Shown: positions 1 to 8,827 of the stretch, one piece after another | Numbering within the stretch: the first letter of the stretch is position 1 | Layout of the letters: each line of letters opens with the position of its first letter | Source: Lachnospiraceae bacterium | GTDB lineage: Bacteria > Bacillota > Clostridia > Lachnospirales > Lachnospiraceae | DNA: 51,971 bases | Assembly: GCA_023663945.1 (NCBI GenBank) | Contig: JAMPGL010000027.1 | Location: 1 to 51,971, forward strand | Reading direction: 5' to 3' | The notes under the pieces: model-generated | The model's input: only the letters and a program-made list of their open reading frames with translations | What the model was told of the DNA's origin: nothing | The model's database searches: none | Program-made: the position numbers and the translations under genes

Positions 1-452
1 CCGCCGGCTTAACTTAATGACATTGACCTAGTACTGCTACGCCTTTTAGAGAGCGGGAGCGCGGTGACGTAGAAATAAATCTCCATACAAGCGTCCGTTC
101 TTCAACCACCTTTTACCACATTAAACCGAAACCTAGTTTCATAGCGAAAATCCGCCTGCCCCAAATTCATCATAAAAGGATAAAACTTTATCAAAATTCT
201 ACAAAGTCATTATTGACTCAAACTGATTGTTTTGATACAATATGAAAAAGCACAGAAATTCTAATATAAATAGTCCAATTATCTATTGCTCTAGTGGAAC
301 ATTCTGGTTCGGTGCAGAATGTGTCCATCTGTTTAGAATCCTTGCTTTTATCATCAATCTTAAATTTAATAAGGCAGGGAGCAGAAACAGAGCATTGTAA
401 GGCATTCTTTTTGCATATGTTACATTTCGGGAACCCTGCGGAAGGAGGATGC
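1..452. other. Leader region without a gene; only a promoter seen
   Basis: I see no convincing coding sequence here. Short open frames on both strands lack ribosome sites and known motifs. The only recognisable signal is the promoter at 213-241. Frame-open sequence upstream of the Rpn gene (from 294) is in phase with it but has no ribosome site, so I treat 294-452 as 5' untranslated. Confidence 0.6.
213..241 (+). promoter_or_regulatory. Predicted sigma-A promoter for the Rpn nuclease gene
   Basis: TTGACT (213-218), a 17-base spacer and TACAAT (236-241) fit the vegetative consensus at 10 of 12 positions. Transcription would start near 248, giving an unusually long leader of about 200 bases before the ATG at 453. 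Confidence 0.6.
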
Positions 453-1529
453 ATGGGGAGACCCGAAGCGAAGAAATTAAAAGAGAGTACAAAGAAGGGC
501 GCAAAAAGGGAGACCAAAAAGAACGCAGGGCATGTGCAAAAATCACTCAGCAGAGACAAGGCGCAGGAAACGCAGGACATTGTGGAAAAGGAATTTCTGG
601 CATTTCCGGATGTCACGGCGGATGTGCTCAATGCCCTTTTGTATCAAGGGGAAGAGGTGGTGCAGGCGGATGCATTGTTAGCAGGACCTACCGAAAGCAT
701 TTATCAAGGGGAGGGAAAGCTCCGCACCCAATACGAGGATTTGTGCAAATACCAGATGTCCGGAGACAGGATTAATGTAATGTACCTGATTGCCAACCAG
801 AGCCGGACTGACGGAAAGATGCTTCTCCGCAAGGCTGGTTACGTGGGAGGCGCTTACCGGGAGCAGTATGAGGGGAAGGCAAAGGGAATCTTTCCGGTGA
901 TTGAGCTGGTGCTGTATTGGGGCAGTCCCCGCTGGAAAAGCAGCCGTAATCTCCGGCAGTTATTTAAAAGGTATGAATTAACAAAAGAAGATTGGAAGTA
1001 TATTGATGAGTTAAACCTTCATATTTTTGAGATGAGGCATCTGAGCAGGGAAGAACGGGAACAGTTCCAGAGCGACATGCGGATTGTACTGGACTATCTT
1101 GCGGAGGGAAATACTTACCGTTCTGACCGGAAGATTAAGCATAAGTCAGCTCTAATTAAAATGATTAAGGTGCTTTCCGGTGATATGGATATCGAAAATA
1201 TCGAACAATGGGTAGAGGAACAGGGAATGAAAGAGGAGGATGAGGTTATGGTATGCGAATTATTTGACCAGTATGAAAGAAAAGGACGCATTGCTGGACT
1301 TGCAGAGGGCGAAGCGCAGGGACGCATTGCCGGACTGGCAGAGGGCGAAGCACGCGGACGCATCGCTGGAATTGCGGAAGGAGAGGCAAAAGGACGAATT
1401 GCTGGCGAAAACCGCTTTGCCAAGCTGGTGCAGATTCTTATGGATGCCGGAAGAAATGATGATTTGAGGAGAGCAGTCTCAGATCAGAAATACAGGGAAT
1501 GGCTGTACAGAGAAGTTGATATGGCGTAG
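453..1529 (+). CDS. Rpn family PD-(D/E)XK nuclease / putative transposase
   Basis: This 358-residue protein belongs to the Rpn/YhgA-like family of recombination-promoting nucleases, known for RecA-independent DNA cleavage and transfer. The stretch from FPDVTADVLNALL through the LRTQYEDLCKYQ region to FPVIELVLYWG follows the pattern usual in clostridial members, including the D and Y-E-D positions of the nuclease core. I chose ATG 453 because GGAGG lies six bases upstream; the frame stays open back to 294 without a ribosome site. Residues 278-313 form three 12-residue GRIAG(L/I)AEGEA repeats plus a partial fourth, a charged helical tail common and variable in this family. The gene stands alone directly before ispG, where many Firmicutes carry rseP. 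It may be a mobile or selfish gene; its biological role is inferred from family only. Confidence 0.8.
   Translation: MGRPEAKKLKESTKKGAKRETKKNAGHVQKSLSRDKAQETQDIVEKEFLAFPDVTADVLNALLYQGEEVVQADALLAGPTESIYQGEGKLRTQYEDLCKYQMSGDRINVMYLIANQSRTDGKMLLRKAGYVGGAYREQYEGKAKGIFPVIELVLYWGSPRWKSSRNLRQLFKRYELTKEDWKYIDELNLHIFEMRHLSREEREQFQSDMRIVLDYLAEGNTYRSDRKIKHKSALIKMIKVLSGDMDIENIEQWVEEQGMKEEDEVMVCELFDQYERKGRIAGLAEGEAQGRIAGLAEGEARGRIAGIAEGEAKGRIAGENRFAKLVQILMDAGRNDDLRRAVSDQKYREWLYREVDMA
1284..1406 (+). repeat. 36-bp in-frame tandem repeat in the Rpn gene
   Basis: Units start at 1284, 1320 and 1356, with a partial unit at 1392. Each encodes GRIAG(L/I)AEGEAx. The copies differ mostly at third codon positions, so they have been kept at protein level. 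Confidence 0.9.
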
Positions 1530-1657
1530 GATGAGAATCCGCTGACAGATTTTTTTCGCCCGTTGCAAGAAGTATATCAAATGTGATAAAGTGAATGGTA
1601 AGTATATTTACTTTTTGATATTGCAGTCAGAGGAAGGCTTAGGGGGAGGGAGCAGTT

Positions 1658-2719
1658 ATGACTAGAGAGGATACAAGAGTCGTTTCCATAGGGAACCGGG
1701 TGATTGGAGGGGGAAATCCCATCTTGATTCAGTCTATGACGAATACAAGAACAGAGGATGTGAAGGCTACGGTAGAGCAGATTCACAGACTGGAAGCCGC
1801 AGGCTGCGAAATTATCCGATGTACGGTTCCAACGATGGAAGCCGCGCAGGCAGTTAAGGAGATTAAAAGGCAGATTTCCATTCCTTTGGTGGCGGATATT
1901 CATTTTGATTATAAGATGGCGGTTGCCGCAATAGAAAATGGTGCAGATAAGATTCGGATTAATCCCGGAAATATCGGTGGTGCGGATAAGGTGGCGGCGG
2001 TGGTCGCGGCGGCAAAGGAGAGAAACATTCCTATCCGCGTGGGGGTAAACAGTGGTTCTTTGGAGAAAGAACTTGTAGAAAAATATCACGGCGTCACGGC
2101 GGAAGGGATTGTGGAGAGCGCCCTTGATAAGGTACATATGATTGAGAAATTGGGATATGAAAATATGGTCATCAGCATTAAGTCTTCCGATGTGCTGATG
2201 TGTGTACGCGCACATGAGATTCTGGCGGATAAGACGGATTATCCGCTTCATGTGGGGATAACCGAGTCAGGAACGATTATCAGCGGGAATATTAAGTCTT
2301 CCATCGGTCTTGCGCTGATTCTGCATCAGGGAATCGGTGATACCATCCGGGTTTCCCTGACCGGCGACCCGGAGGAGGAGATTAAATCGGCAAAGCTGAT
2401 TTTGAGGACGTTGGGGCTTAGAAAGGGCGGAATTGAAGTGGTGTCCTGTCCTACCTGTGGGAGAACAAAGATTGATCTGATTGATCTTGCAAATCAGGTG
2501 GAAACCATGGCGGCGCAGTTTCCGCTGGATATTAAGGTTGCAGTGATGGGGTGCGCGGTGAACGGTCCCGGGGAGGCAAAGGAAGCGGATATTGGAATTG
2601 CCGGAGGAATCGGAGAAGGGCTTTTGATCAAAAAGGGTGAGATTATCCGGAAGGTTCCGGAGGATCAGCTTTTAAGTGTGCTGAGAGAAGAGCTGGAGCA
2701 TTGGAATGATCAGAAGTAA
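1658..2719 (+). CDS. ispG: 4-hydroxy-3-methylbut-2-en-1-yl diphosphate synthase
   Basis: IspG (GcpE) is the iron-sulphur enzyme that converts 2-C-methyl-D-erythritol 2,4-cyclodiphosphate to HMBPP in the MEP isoprenoid pathway. The 353-residue protein begins with the family start, IGNRVIGGGNPILIQSMTNT, and has a TIM barrel. The C-terminal domain carries cluster ligands in CPTCGRT (about residues 265-271) and CAVNGPGEA (about 304-312), with the conserved Glu after the last Cys. The start is ATG 1658 behind a GGGGGAGGGAGC ribosome site. polC follows after 13 bases, the usual Firmicutes arrangement, so the two are probably co-transcribed. The dxr and rseP genes that often precede ispG are not present here. 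Confidence 0.97.
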   Translation: MTREDTRVVSIGNRVIGGGNPILIQSMTNTRTEDVKATVEQIHRLEAAGCEIIRCTVPTMEAAQAVKEIKRQISIPLVADIHFDYKMAVAAIENGADKIRINPGNIGGADKVAAVVAAAKERNIPIRVGVNSGSLEKELVEKYHGVTAEGIVESALDKVHMIEKLGYENMVISIKSSDVLMCVRAHEILADKTDYPLHVGITESGTIISGNIKSSIGLALILHQGIGDTIRVSLTGDPEEEIKSAKLILRTLGLRKGGIEVVSCPTCGRTKIDLIDLANQVETMAAQFPLDIKVAVMGCAVNGPGEAKEADIGIAGGIGEGLLIKKGEIIRKVPEDQLLSVLREELEHWNDQK

Positions 2720-2732
2720 AGGATGAGTAGTA

Positions 2733-5700
2733 ATGGCAAAAAGTTTTTTTGATGTGTTTCCAACGCTTAAGCTGGATGCAAAAATAAAGGATTTATTTGA
2801 GCAGGTTATGGTGGAAAAGGTTTCTGCGACAAAGCGCAGAGACCTTATCCGCGTTACCATTGTCTGTGATTATTTGATTCCGAAGGAAACTGTTTTTAAG
2901 GTGGAAAAGGAGATTAAGAAGCAGTTTTTTTCGGCTTATCATGTGACGGTAAAGCTATATGAAAAGTTTCATCTTTCGGAGCAGTACACTCCTCAAAAGC
3001 TGATGGATGCCTACCGGGACAGTATTCTTATGGAGCTTAAGGAATACAGCCCTATCGAATACAATCTGTTTAAAGGGGCGGAAATTAGGTTTGACGGTGA
3101 CAAAGAGATGGAACTTTCCATTGAGGACAGCGTACCTGCGCGAAGCCGTGGGGATGAGACGGTGCGGATTTTAGAGAAGATACTGAACGAGCGGTGCGGA
3201 TTTTCCATAGCCTGCCATATTGTCTATCAGGAAAAGAAGCAGGATGTGCGCAGGGAAGAGGATGAGCGGAAGATTGCCCGTCAGATTGCGGAGATTACGG
3301 AGAGGGCATTTGGAGAATCGAAAGGCGCCGGCGTATCCGAAAATACGGAGGAGGCTGACAGAGCTCTGGCGGATGCGGCGCTTATGGACAGTCTCCCGGC
3401 GGAGGAGGCAAAGCCGGAACAGACGGAGGGCGTTACGAAGCTCAAAAAGGGAAATGCCGCGGCATTTTCCGGCACGGAGAAAAAGAGTTCTTGGAAAAAG
3501 GAATTTTCCAAGGGAGGAAGAGGGGACTTTAAACGTGCGGTTAAGTCTTCGGACAATCCGGATGTGATTTATGGGAAGGATTTTGAGGAGGAAGCCATAC
3601 CTATTGAGGATATTATCGGTGAGATGGGCGAGGTGGTTATCAAGGGTAAAATCATCAATTATGATTCCAGGGAGATTAAAAATGAGAGAACCATTTTAAT
3701 CTTTGACGTGACGGATTTTACGGATACCATGACTATTAAGCTGTTTGCCCGCAACGATCAGGTGGAGGAACTGACGCAGGGGATTAAAAAGGGGGCGTTT
3801 GTCAAGCTTAAGGGGCTTACGACTATCGATAAATTTGATAATGAATTGACCATCGGATCGCTGGCAGGGGTGAAGAAGATACCGGATTTTACCAGCGCGA
3901 GAAGCGATACTTCAGCGCGAAAGCGTGTGGAGCTTCATTGTCATACCAAGATGAGCGACATGGACGGCGTTTCCGAGGCAAAGGATATTGTAAAGCGTGC
4001 TTATAAATGGGGACATCCGGCGATTGCCATTACGGATCACGGAGTCGTGCAGGCGTTTCCGGATGCCAATCATGTGTGGGAGGATCTCTGGAAGGAAGAA
4101 AAGGCAAAGAGGAAGGAAGCGGGGGACAAGAACCCCGATAAGCAGGACTTTTTTAAGATTATTTACGGTATGGAAGCTTATCTGGTGGATGACCTCCACG
4201 GGATTGTGACCGGTGAAAAGGGGCAGGATTTTCATGGAGATTTTGTGGTATTTGATATTGAGACTACAGGGTTTTCTCCGGTCAAAAACCGGATTATTGA
4301 GATCGGTGCGGTGAAAGTATCTGAGGGAAAGATCACGGAGAGGTTTTCTTCTTTTGTCAATCCCGATGTGCCGATTCCTTTTGAGATTGAAAAGCTGACC
4401 GGAATCAATGACAATATGGTAATGTCCGCGCCTTTTATTGACACGGCGCTTCCTGAATTTTTGGAATTTTGCGGTGATGCGGTGCTGGTGGCACACAACG
4501 CCAATTTTGATATGAGCTTTATTATTGAGAATACGCACCGGTTAAATCTGGAACGGGAGTTTACCTATGTGGATACGGTGGGAATTGCCAGAATCCTTTT
4601 GCCCCATCAGGCAAAGCACACGTTAGACGCGGTGGCAAAGACTATGAATGTATCCTTGGAGAATCACCACCGGGCAGTGGATGACGCGGAGGCTACAGCA
4701 GAAATTTTTGTGAAATTTATTCCAAGGCTTTTAGAGGAGGGAGCGGATACTCTTGCAAAGGTAAATGCCATGGGAGACGCCAGTCCTGATATTATCAAGA
4801 GACTGCCGTCTTATCATGCCATCATTCTGGCGGAAAATAATATTGGCAGGGAAAACCTGTATACGCTGGTATCGCAGTCTCATTTGACTTATTACAGCAA
4901 ACGCCCTAGGGTGCCGAAGAGCCTGCTTTTAAAGCATCGGGAGGGGTTGATTCTGGGAAGCGCCTGCGAAGCGGGGGAGCTTTACCGCGCGCTTTTGGAG
5001 GATAAGCCGGAGTCGGAGATTGCCCGTATTGTGAATTTTTATGATTATCTGGAAATACAGCCTCTTGGAAACAATAAATTCATGATTGAATCGGAGCGGG
5101 TGCCTTCCGTTAACAGTATGGAAGACATTATGAACCTGAACCGAAGGATTGTGTCCCTTGGGGAGGAGTTTAATAAGCTGGTTGCAGCTACCTGTGATGT
5201 CCACTTTTTGGATCCGGAGGACGAGGTTTACCGGCGGATCATTATGGCTGGAAAGGGATTTACCGATGCGGAGGAACAGGCGCCCCTTTATTTTCGGACT
5301 ACGGAGGAAATGCTGGAGGAGTTTGCTTATCTGGGAAGCGACAAGGCGGAAGAGGTGGTGATCACCAACACCAATAAGATTGCGGACCGGATTGACGTGA
5401 TGGCGCCGGTGCGTCCGGACAAGTGCCCTCCGGTGATTCCGGACAGCGATAAGACTTTGACGGAAATCTGCTACAGCAAAGCCCATGAACTATATGGAGA
5501 CGAACTGCCGCCGATTGTGAAAGAACGGCTGGAAAAGGAGCTCAATTCCATTATCAGCAACGGATTTGCGGTGATGTACATTATTGCCCAAAAACTAGTA
5601 TGGAAATCGGTGGAGGACGGCTATCTGGTAGGGTCAAGAGGTTCCGTGGGCTCTTCGCTGGTGGCATTTATGGCGGGAATTACGGAGGTAAATTCCCTGA

Positions 5701-7325
5701 GTGCCCATTACCGCTGTCCCAAGTGCCGTTATTATGACTTTGACTCTCCGGAGGTAAAGGCTTTTTCGGGAAACGCGGGATGCGATATGCCGGATAAAAA
5801 CTGTCCGGTGTGCGGCACACCGTTAATTAAAGACGGCTTTGACATTCCTTTTGAAACCTTCTTAGGATTTAAGGGAGACAAAGAGCCGGATATTGACCTC
5901 AACTTTTCCGGGGAATATCAAAGTAAAGCGCATAAATACACGGAGGTTATTTTTGGCGCAGGGCAGACTTACCGGGCGGGAACCATTGCAACTCTGGCGG
6001 ACAAGACAGCCTTTGGATATGTTAAAAGATATTACGAGGAGCGGGAGAAGCACAAGCGTACCTGCGAAATTAACCGGATTGTGGGCGGGTGTACCGGAAT
6101 CCGGCGGAGCACCGGACAGCATCCGGGAGGAATTATTGTTCTCCCTGTGGGGGAGGATATTAATTCTTTTACCCCGGTTCAGCATCCGGCAAACGATATG
6201 AGCACGGATATTGTGACCACCCATTTTGACTATCACTCTATCGATCACAATCTGTTAAAGCTTGACATACTAGGGCATGATGATCCCACCATGATTCGTA
6301 TGCTGCAGGATTTGACAGGCATAGACCCAACCAAAATCCCTCTGGATGATAAAGGGGTCATGTCGCTGTTTCAAAATACTTCGGCGCTTGGAATCACGCC
6401 GGAGCAGATTGACGGCTGTCCGTTAGGGTCTTTGGGAGTGCCGGAATTTGGCACGGAGTTTGTCATTCAGATGCTTTTGGATACCAAGCCTCAGAGTCTC
6501 TCCGACCTGATCCGGATTTCAGGGCTGGGGCACGGCACGGATGTGTGGCTGGGAAATGCCCAGACGCTGATTGCGGAAGGAAAGGCAAATATCTCCGGAT
6601 GTATCTGCTGTCGTGACGATATTATGATTTATCTGATCAATCAGGGCGTGGACAGTGCGCTTTCTTTTACCATCATGGAGAGTGTCCGGAAGGGAAAAGG
6701 CTTAAAACCGGAGTGGGAAGAGGAGATGACGGCGCACGGCGTGCCGGACTGGTATATCTGGTCCTGCAAAAAAATCAAATATATGTTCCCCAAGGCTCAT
6801 GCGGCGGCATATGTGATGATGGCGTGGCGGATTGCTTACTGCAAGATTAATTATCCGCTTGCTTATTATGCCTCTTATTTTTCCATCCGTGCCTCAGCGT
6901 TTTCTTACGAACTGATGTGTCAGGGGCAGCAGCATTTGGAAAACGCGATGGCGGACTATAAGCGGAGGGCGGATTCCCTTTCCAAAAAGGAGCAGGATAC
7001 CATGAAGGATATGAAGATTGTGCAGGAGATGTATGCAAGGGGATTTGGCTTTGTACCGATTGATATTTTTTCCGCGCATTCGAGAAATTTCCAGATTGTG
7101 GATGACAAGAGACTGATGCCGTCCTTAAACAGCATTGACGGCTTGGGGGAGAAGGCTGCGGATGCCATTGTGGAGGCGGCAAAGGATGGACCTTTTCTTT
7201 CCAAGGACGATTTCAGAGACCGTACCAAGGTTTCTAAGACGATTATTGATATGATGGATAATCTGGGGCTTTTGGGAGATCTGCCGGAGTCTAACCAGAT
7301 CAGCCTGTTTGATTTTGTGTCATAA
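2733..7325 (+). CDS. polC: DNA polymerase III alpha subunit, PolC type
   Basis: PolC is the replicative polymerase of low-GC Gram-positive bacteria and carries its own 3'-5' proofreading exonuclease. The 1530-residue chain shows the expected order: an N-terminal domain, a Glu/Lys/Ala-rich linker at roughly 175-290, an OB-fold at about 295-390, the first PHP segment with HCHTKMSDMDGV near 402, and a DEDD exonuclease starting with FDIETTGF near 505. The second PHP half and the palm/finger domain with Cys-rich zinc sites (CPKC and CPVC near 1000-1030) follow. It is slightly longer than Bacillus PolC, mostly because of the linker. ATG 2733 sits 13 bases after ispG. The end runs into the LytTR gene after 28 bases without an obvious terminator, so some read-through is likely. 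Confidence 0.97.
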   Translation: MAKSFFDVFPTLKLDAKIKDLFEQVMVEKVSATKRRDLIRVTIVCDYLIPKETVFKVEKEIKKQFFSAYHVTVKLYEKFHLSEQYTPQKLMDAYRDSILMELKEYSPIEYNLFKGAEIRFDGDKEMELSIEDSVPARSRGDETVRILEKILNERCGFSIACHIVYQEKKQDVRREEDERKIARQIAEITERAFGESKGAGVSENTEEADRALADAALMDSLPAEEAKPEQTEGVTKLKKGNAAAFSGTEKKSSWKKEFSKGGRGDFKRAVKSSDNPDVIYGKDFEEEAIPIEDIIGEMGEVVIKGKIINYDSREIKNERTILIFDVTDFTDTMTIKLFARNDQVEELTQGIKKGAFVKLKGLTTIDKFDNELTIGSLAGVKKIPDFTSARSDTSARKRVELHCHTKMSDMDGVSEAKDIVKRAYKWGHPAIAITDHGVVQAFPDANHVWEDLWKEEKAKRKEAGDKNPDKQDFFKIIYGMEAYLVDDLHGIVTGEKGQDFHGDFVVFDIETTGFSPVKNRIIEIGAVKVSEGKITERFSSFVNPDVPIPFEIEKLTGINDNMVMSAPFIDTALPEFLEFCGDAVLVAHNANFDMSFIIENTHRLNLEREFTYVDTVGIARILLPHQAKHTLDAVAKTMNVSLENHHRAVDDAEATAEIFVKFIPRLLEEGADTLAKVNAMGDASPDIIKRLPSYHAIILAENNIGRENLYTLVSQSHLTYYSKRPRVPKSLLLKHREGLILGSACEAGELYRALLEDKPESEIARIVNFYDYLEIQPLGNNKFMIESERVPSVNSMEDIMNLNRRIVSLGEEFNKLVAATCDVHFLDPEDEVYRRIIMAGKGFTDAEEQAPLYFRTTEEMLEEFAYLGSDKAEEVVITNTNKIADRIDVMAPVRPDKCPPVIPDSDKTLTEICYSKAHELYGDELPPIVKERLEKELNSIISNGFAVMYIIAQKLVWKSVEDGYLVGSRGSVGSSLVAFMAGITEVNSLSAHYRCPKCRYYDFDSPEVKAFSGNAGCDMPDKNCPVCGTPLIKDGFDIPFETFLGFKGDKEPDIDLNFSGEYQSKAHKYTEVIFGAGQTYRAGTIATLADKTAFGYVKRYYEEREKHKRTCEINRIVGGCTGIRRSTGQHPGGIIVLPVGEDINSFTPVQHPANDMSTDIVTTHFDYHSIDHNLLKLDILGHDDPTMIRMLQDLTGIDPTKIPLDDKGVMSLFQNTSALGITPEQIDGCPLGSLGVPEFGTEFVIQMLLDTKPQSLSDLIRISGLGHGTDVWLGNAQTLIAEGKANISGCICCRDDIMIYLINQGVDSALSFTIMESVRKGKGLKPEWEEEMTAHGVPDWYIWSCKKIKYMFPKAHAAAYVMMAWRIAYCKINYPLAYYASYFSIRASAFSYELMCQGQQHLENAMADYKRRADSLSKKEQDTMKDMKIVQEMYARGFGFVPIDIFSAHSRNFQIVDDKRLMPSLNSIDGLGEKAADAIVEAAKDGPFLSKDDFRDRTKVSKTIIDMMDNLGLLGDLPESNQISLFDFVS

Positions 7326-7353
7326 AATGCCTTTTGCAGGAAGGAGCACCGGC

Positions 7354-8049
7354 ATGTACCAGTTTGCGTTATGTGATGACGAGCCCGCTGATCTTGCTTA
7401 TGTGAGGGACAGGATTTGGCGGTGGGCAAAAAGGCAGTGCGTGGAAGTGAATATCAGGGAATTTCCATCTGCGGAAAGCTTTCTTTTTGCATATGAGGAA
7501 GAAAAGAATTTTGACGTACTGTTTCTGGATATTGAAATGGGAAAAATAAACGGCGTGGAATTGGCGAAAAAGATCAGAGAGAGGGATAAATGCATTCAGA
7601 TTGTATTCGTCACAGGATACATGGAATATATTTCGGAAGGTTATGATGTGGAAGCCCTGCATTATCTGCTAAAGCCTTTAGAGGAAGAAAAGCTGGAATT
7701 GGTATTACAGCGCGCCGTAGAGCGCATCGGAATCCAGGAAAGGGCTCTGTTTCTGCAAAATGCAGGGGAAACCGTGCGGATACCCTTTCATGAAATCCGC
7801 TGGGTGGAGGTACGGAAGAATTATGTCACGCTTCATGGGCAGGAAGAATACAGCCGGAAGTGTCCCCTTCATGAAATACAAAAGGAACTGGATCAGCGTT
7901 TTTTTCAAACTCACCGCTCCTACGTGGCTAATTTAAGTTATGTGAATAAAATAACCAAAAGTAACGTGATTTTAAAAGATGGAACGGTTCTGCCTTTAGC
8001 GCGGGGGCTTTATGAAAAAATGAATCAAGCCTTTATTCATTATTTTTAG
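7354..8049 (+). CDS. LytTR-type response regulator
   Basis: This 231-residue AgrA-like regulator has a receiver domain (residues about 1-120) and a LytTR DNA-binding domain (about 135-230). The receiver shows the acidic pair in LCDDE, the phosphoacceptor Asp in FLDIEMG near residue 59, and the KPL motif near residue 107. The LytTR half shows RTHRSYVANL-type residues (FQTHRSYVANLSYVN). I place the start at ATG 7354, where AGGAAGGAG lies nine bases upstream, rather than at an earlier in-frame ATG. Eight bases separate it from a GHKL kinase gene, its probable partner. Such pairs usually control peptide signalling or export genes, and two ABC exporter genes lie just downstream. Confidence 0.92.
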   Translation: MYQFALCDDEPADLAYVRDRIWRWAKRQCVEVNIREFPSAESFLFAYEEEKNFDVLFLDIEMGKINGVELAKKIRERDKCIQIVFVTGYMEYISEGYDVEALHYLLKPLEEEKLELVLQRAVERIGIQERALFLQNAGETVRIPFHEIRWVEVRKNYVTLHGQEEYSRKCPLHEIQKELDQRFFQTHRSYVANLSYVNKITKSNVILKDGTVLPLARGLYEKMNQAFIHYF

Positions 8050-8057
8050 GAGCGGTT

Positions 8058-8717
8058 ATGTTGGGACTTAGTAAACTGATTGATAAACGGATTGCAGGGT
8101 ATCAGGGGAATCTGCTGGAAACGCACTATGCCGAGGTGGAAAACATGTACCGGCAGATCAGAGGGTGGCGTCATGATTACCGCAATCATATCCAAGTGCT
8201 GAAGAGCTTTGCGTCAATGGGGGATTTGGATGCACTGCAGAAATATCTGGAAGAACTGGACGAGGACTTAAATACCGTGGACACGGTGATTAAGACCGGA
8301 AATCAAATGACTGACGTGATTTTAAACAGCAAGATTTCTTTAGCAAGGTCTAAGAAGATTCAGGTGATTGCGGATGCCAGTGTGCCGGTGGCGCTGACCA
8401 CGGCGGAAATCGACCTTTGCATTATTATTGGAAATCTTTTTGACAATGCGATTGAGGCAAGCATGGAGCTTCCAGAAGAGGAGCGGATGATCCGGGTTTA
8501 TATGGACATGAAAAACACTCAGCTTTATATGTCCTTCACCAACCGGACGGCTGGGGAAAAGCTGAAAAAGGAGCGGGGGAGGTTTGCCTCCTCGAAAGGA
8601 ATGGGGCATGGATACGGGTTAGTCCGCATTGATACCATTGTGGAGCGGTATCAGGGATATTTGAGCCGGAACAGTGAGGAGGGGGCATTCACCACGGAAA
8701 TTCTCCTGCCCCAATGA
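8058..8717 (+). CDS. GHKL sensor histidine kinase lacking a membrane domain
   Basis: The 219-residue protein is the cytoplasmic part of an AgrC/SpoB-like histidine kinase. The H-box RGWRHDYRNHIQ (about residues 34-45) supplies the phosphorylated His. The N-box NLFDNAIEA lies near 133-141, and the glycine-rich GMGHGYGL near 190 forms the ATP lid. Family members normally carry five to seven N-terminal membrane helices (around 200 residues). Here the start codon, with TAGGAG eight bases upstream overlapping the previous stop, comes only about 35 residues before the H-box and no hydrophobic segment exists. It may be a naturally soluble kinase, a truncated one, or a partner of another membrane sensor. 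It is presumably the phosphodonor of the adjacent LytTR regulator. Confidence 0.9.
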   Translation: MLGLSKLIDKRIAGYQGNLLETHYAEVENMYRQIRGWRHDYRNHIQVLKSFASMGDLDALQKYLEELDEDLNTVDTVIKTGNQMTDVILNSKISLARSKKIQVIADASVPVALTTAEIDLCIIIGNLFDNAIEASMELPEEERMIRVYMDMKNTQLYMSFTNRTAGEKLKKERGRFASSKGMGHGYGLVRIDTIVERYQGYLSRNSEEGAFTTEILLPQ

Positions 8718-8748
8718 AATATAGTTATGTCGTTTCCTATTCGTCACC

Positions 8749-8790
8749 AAGGATATGCATTTCGTCCCCGAAATTGCATATCCTTGTTTT
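8749..8790 (+). terminator. Stem-loop between the two-component system and ABC genes
   Basis: A 16-base arm at 8749-8764 pairs with 8769-8785 (one bulged T) around a TCCC loop and is followed by GTTTTGTTGTG. This fits an intrinsic terminator that insulates or attenuates the ABC operon. A regulator site is the alternative. Confidence 0.65.
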
Positions 8791-8827
8791 GTTGTGTTAA
8801 AGTGGAATGGAAAGGAGCTGGGAAGGG

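Noticed and set aside
8749-8785. LytTR regulator binding site
   Set aside because: LytTR sites are typically direct repeats; this is a tight inverted repeat with a four-base loop and T-rich tail, better explained as a terminator or attenuator.
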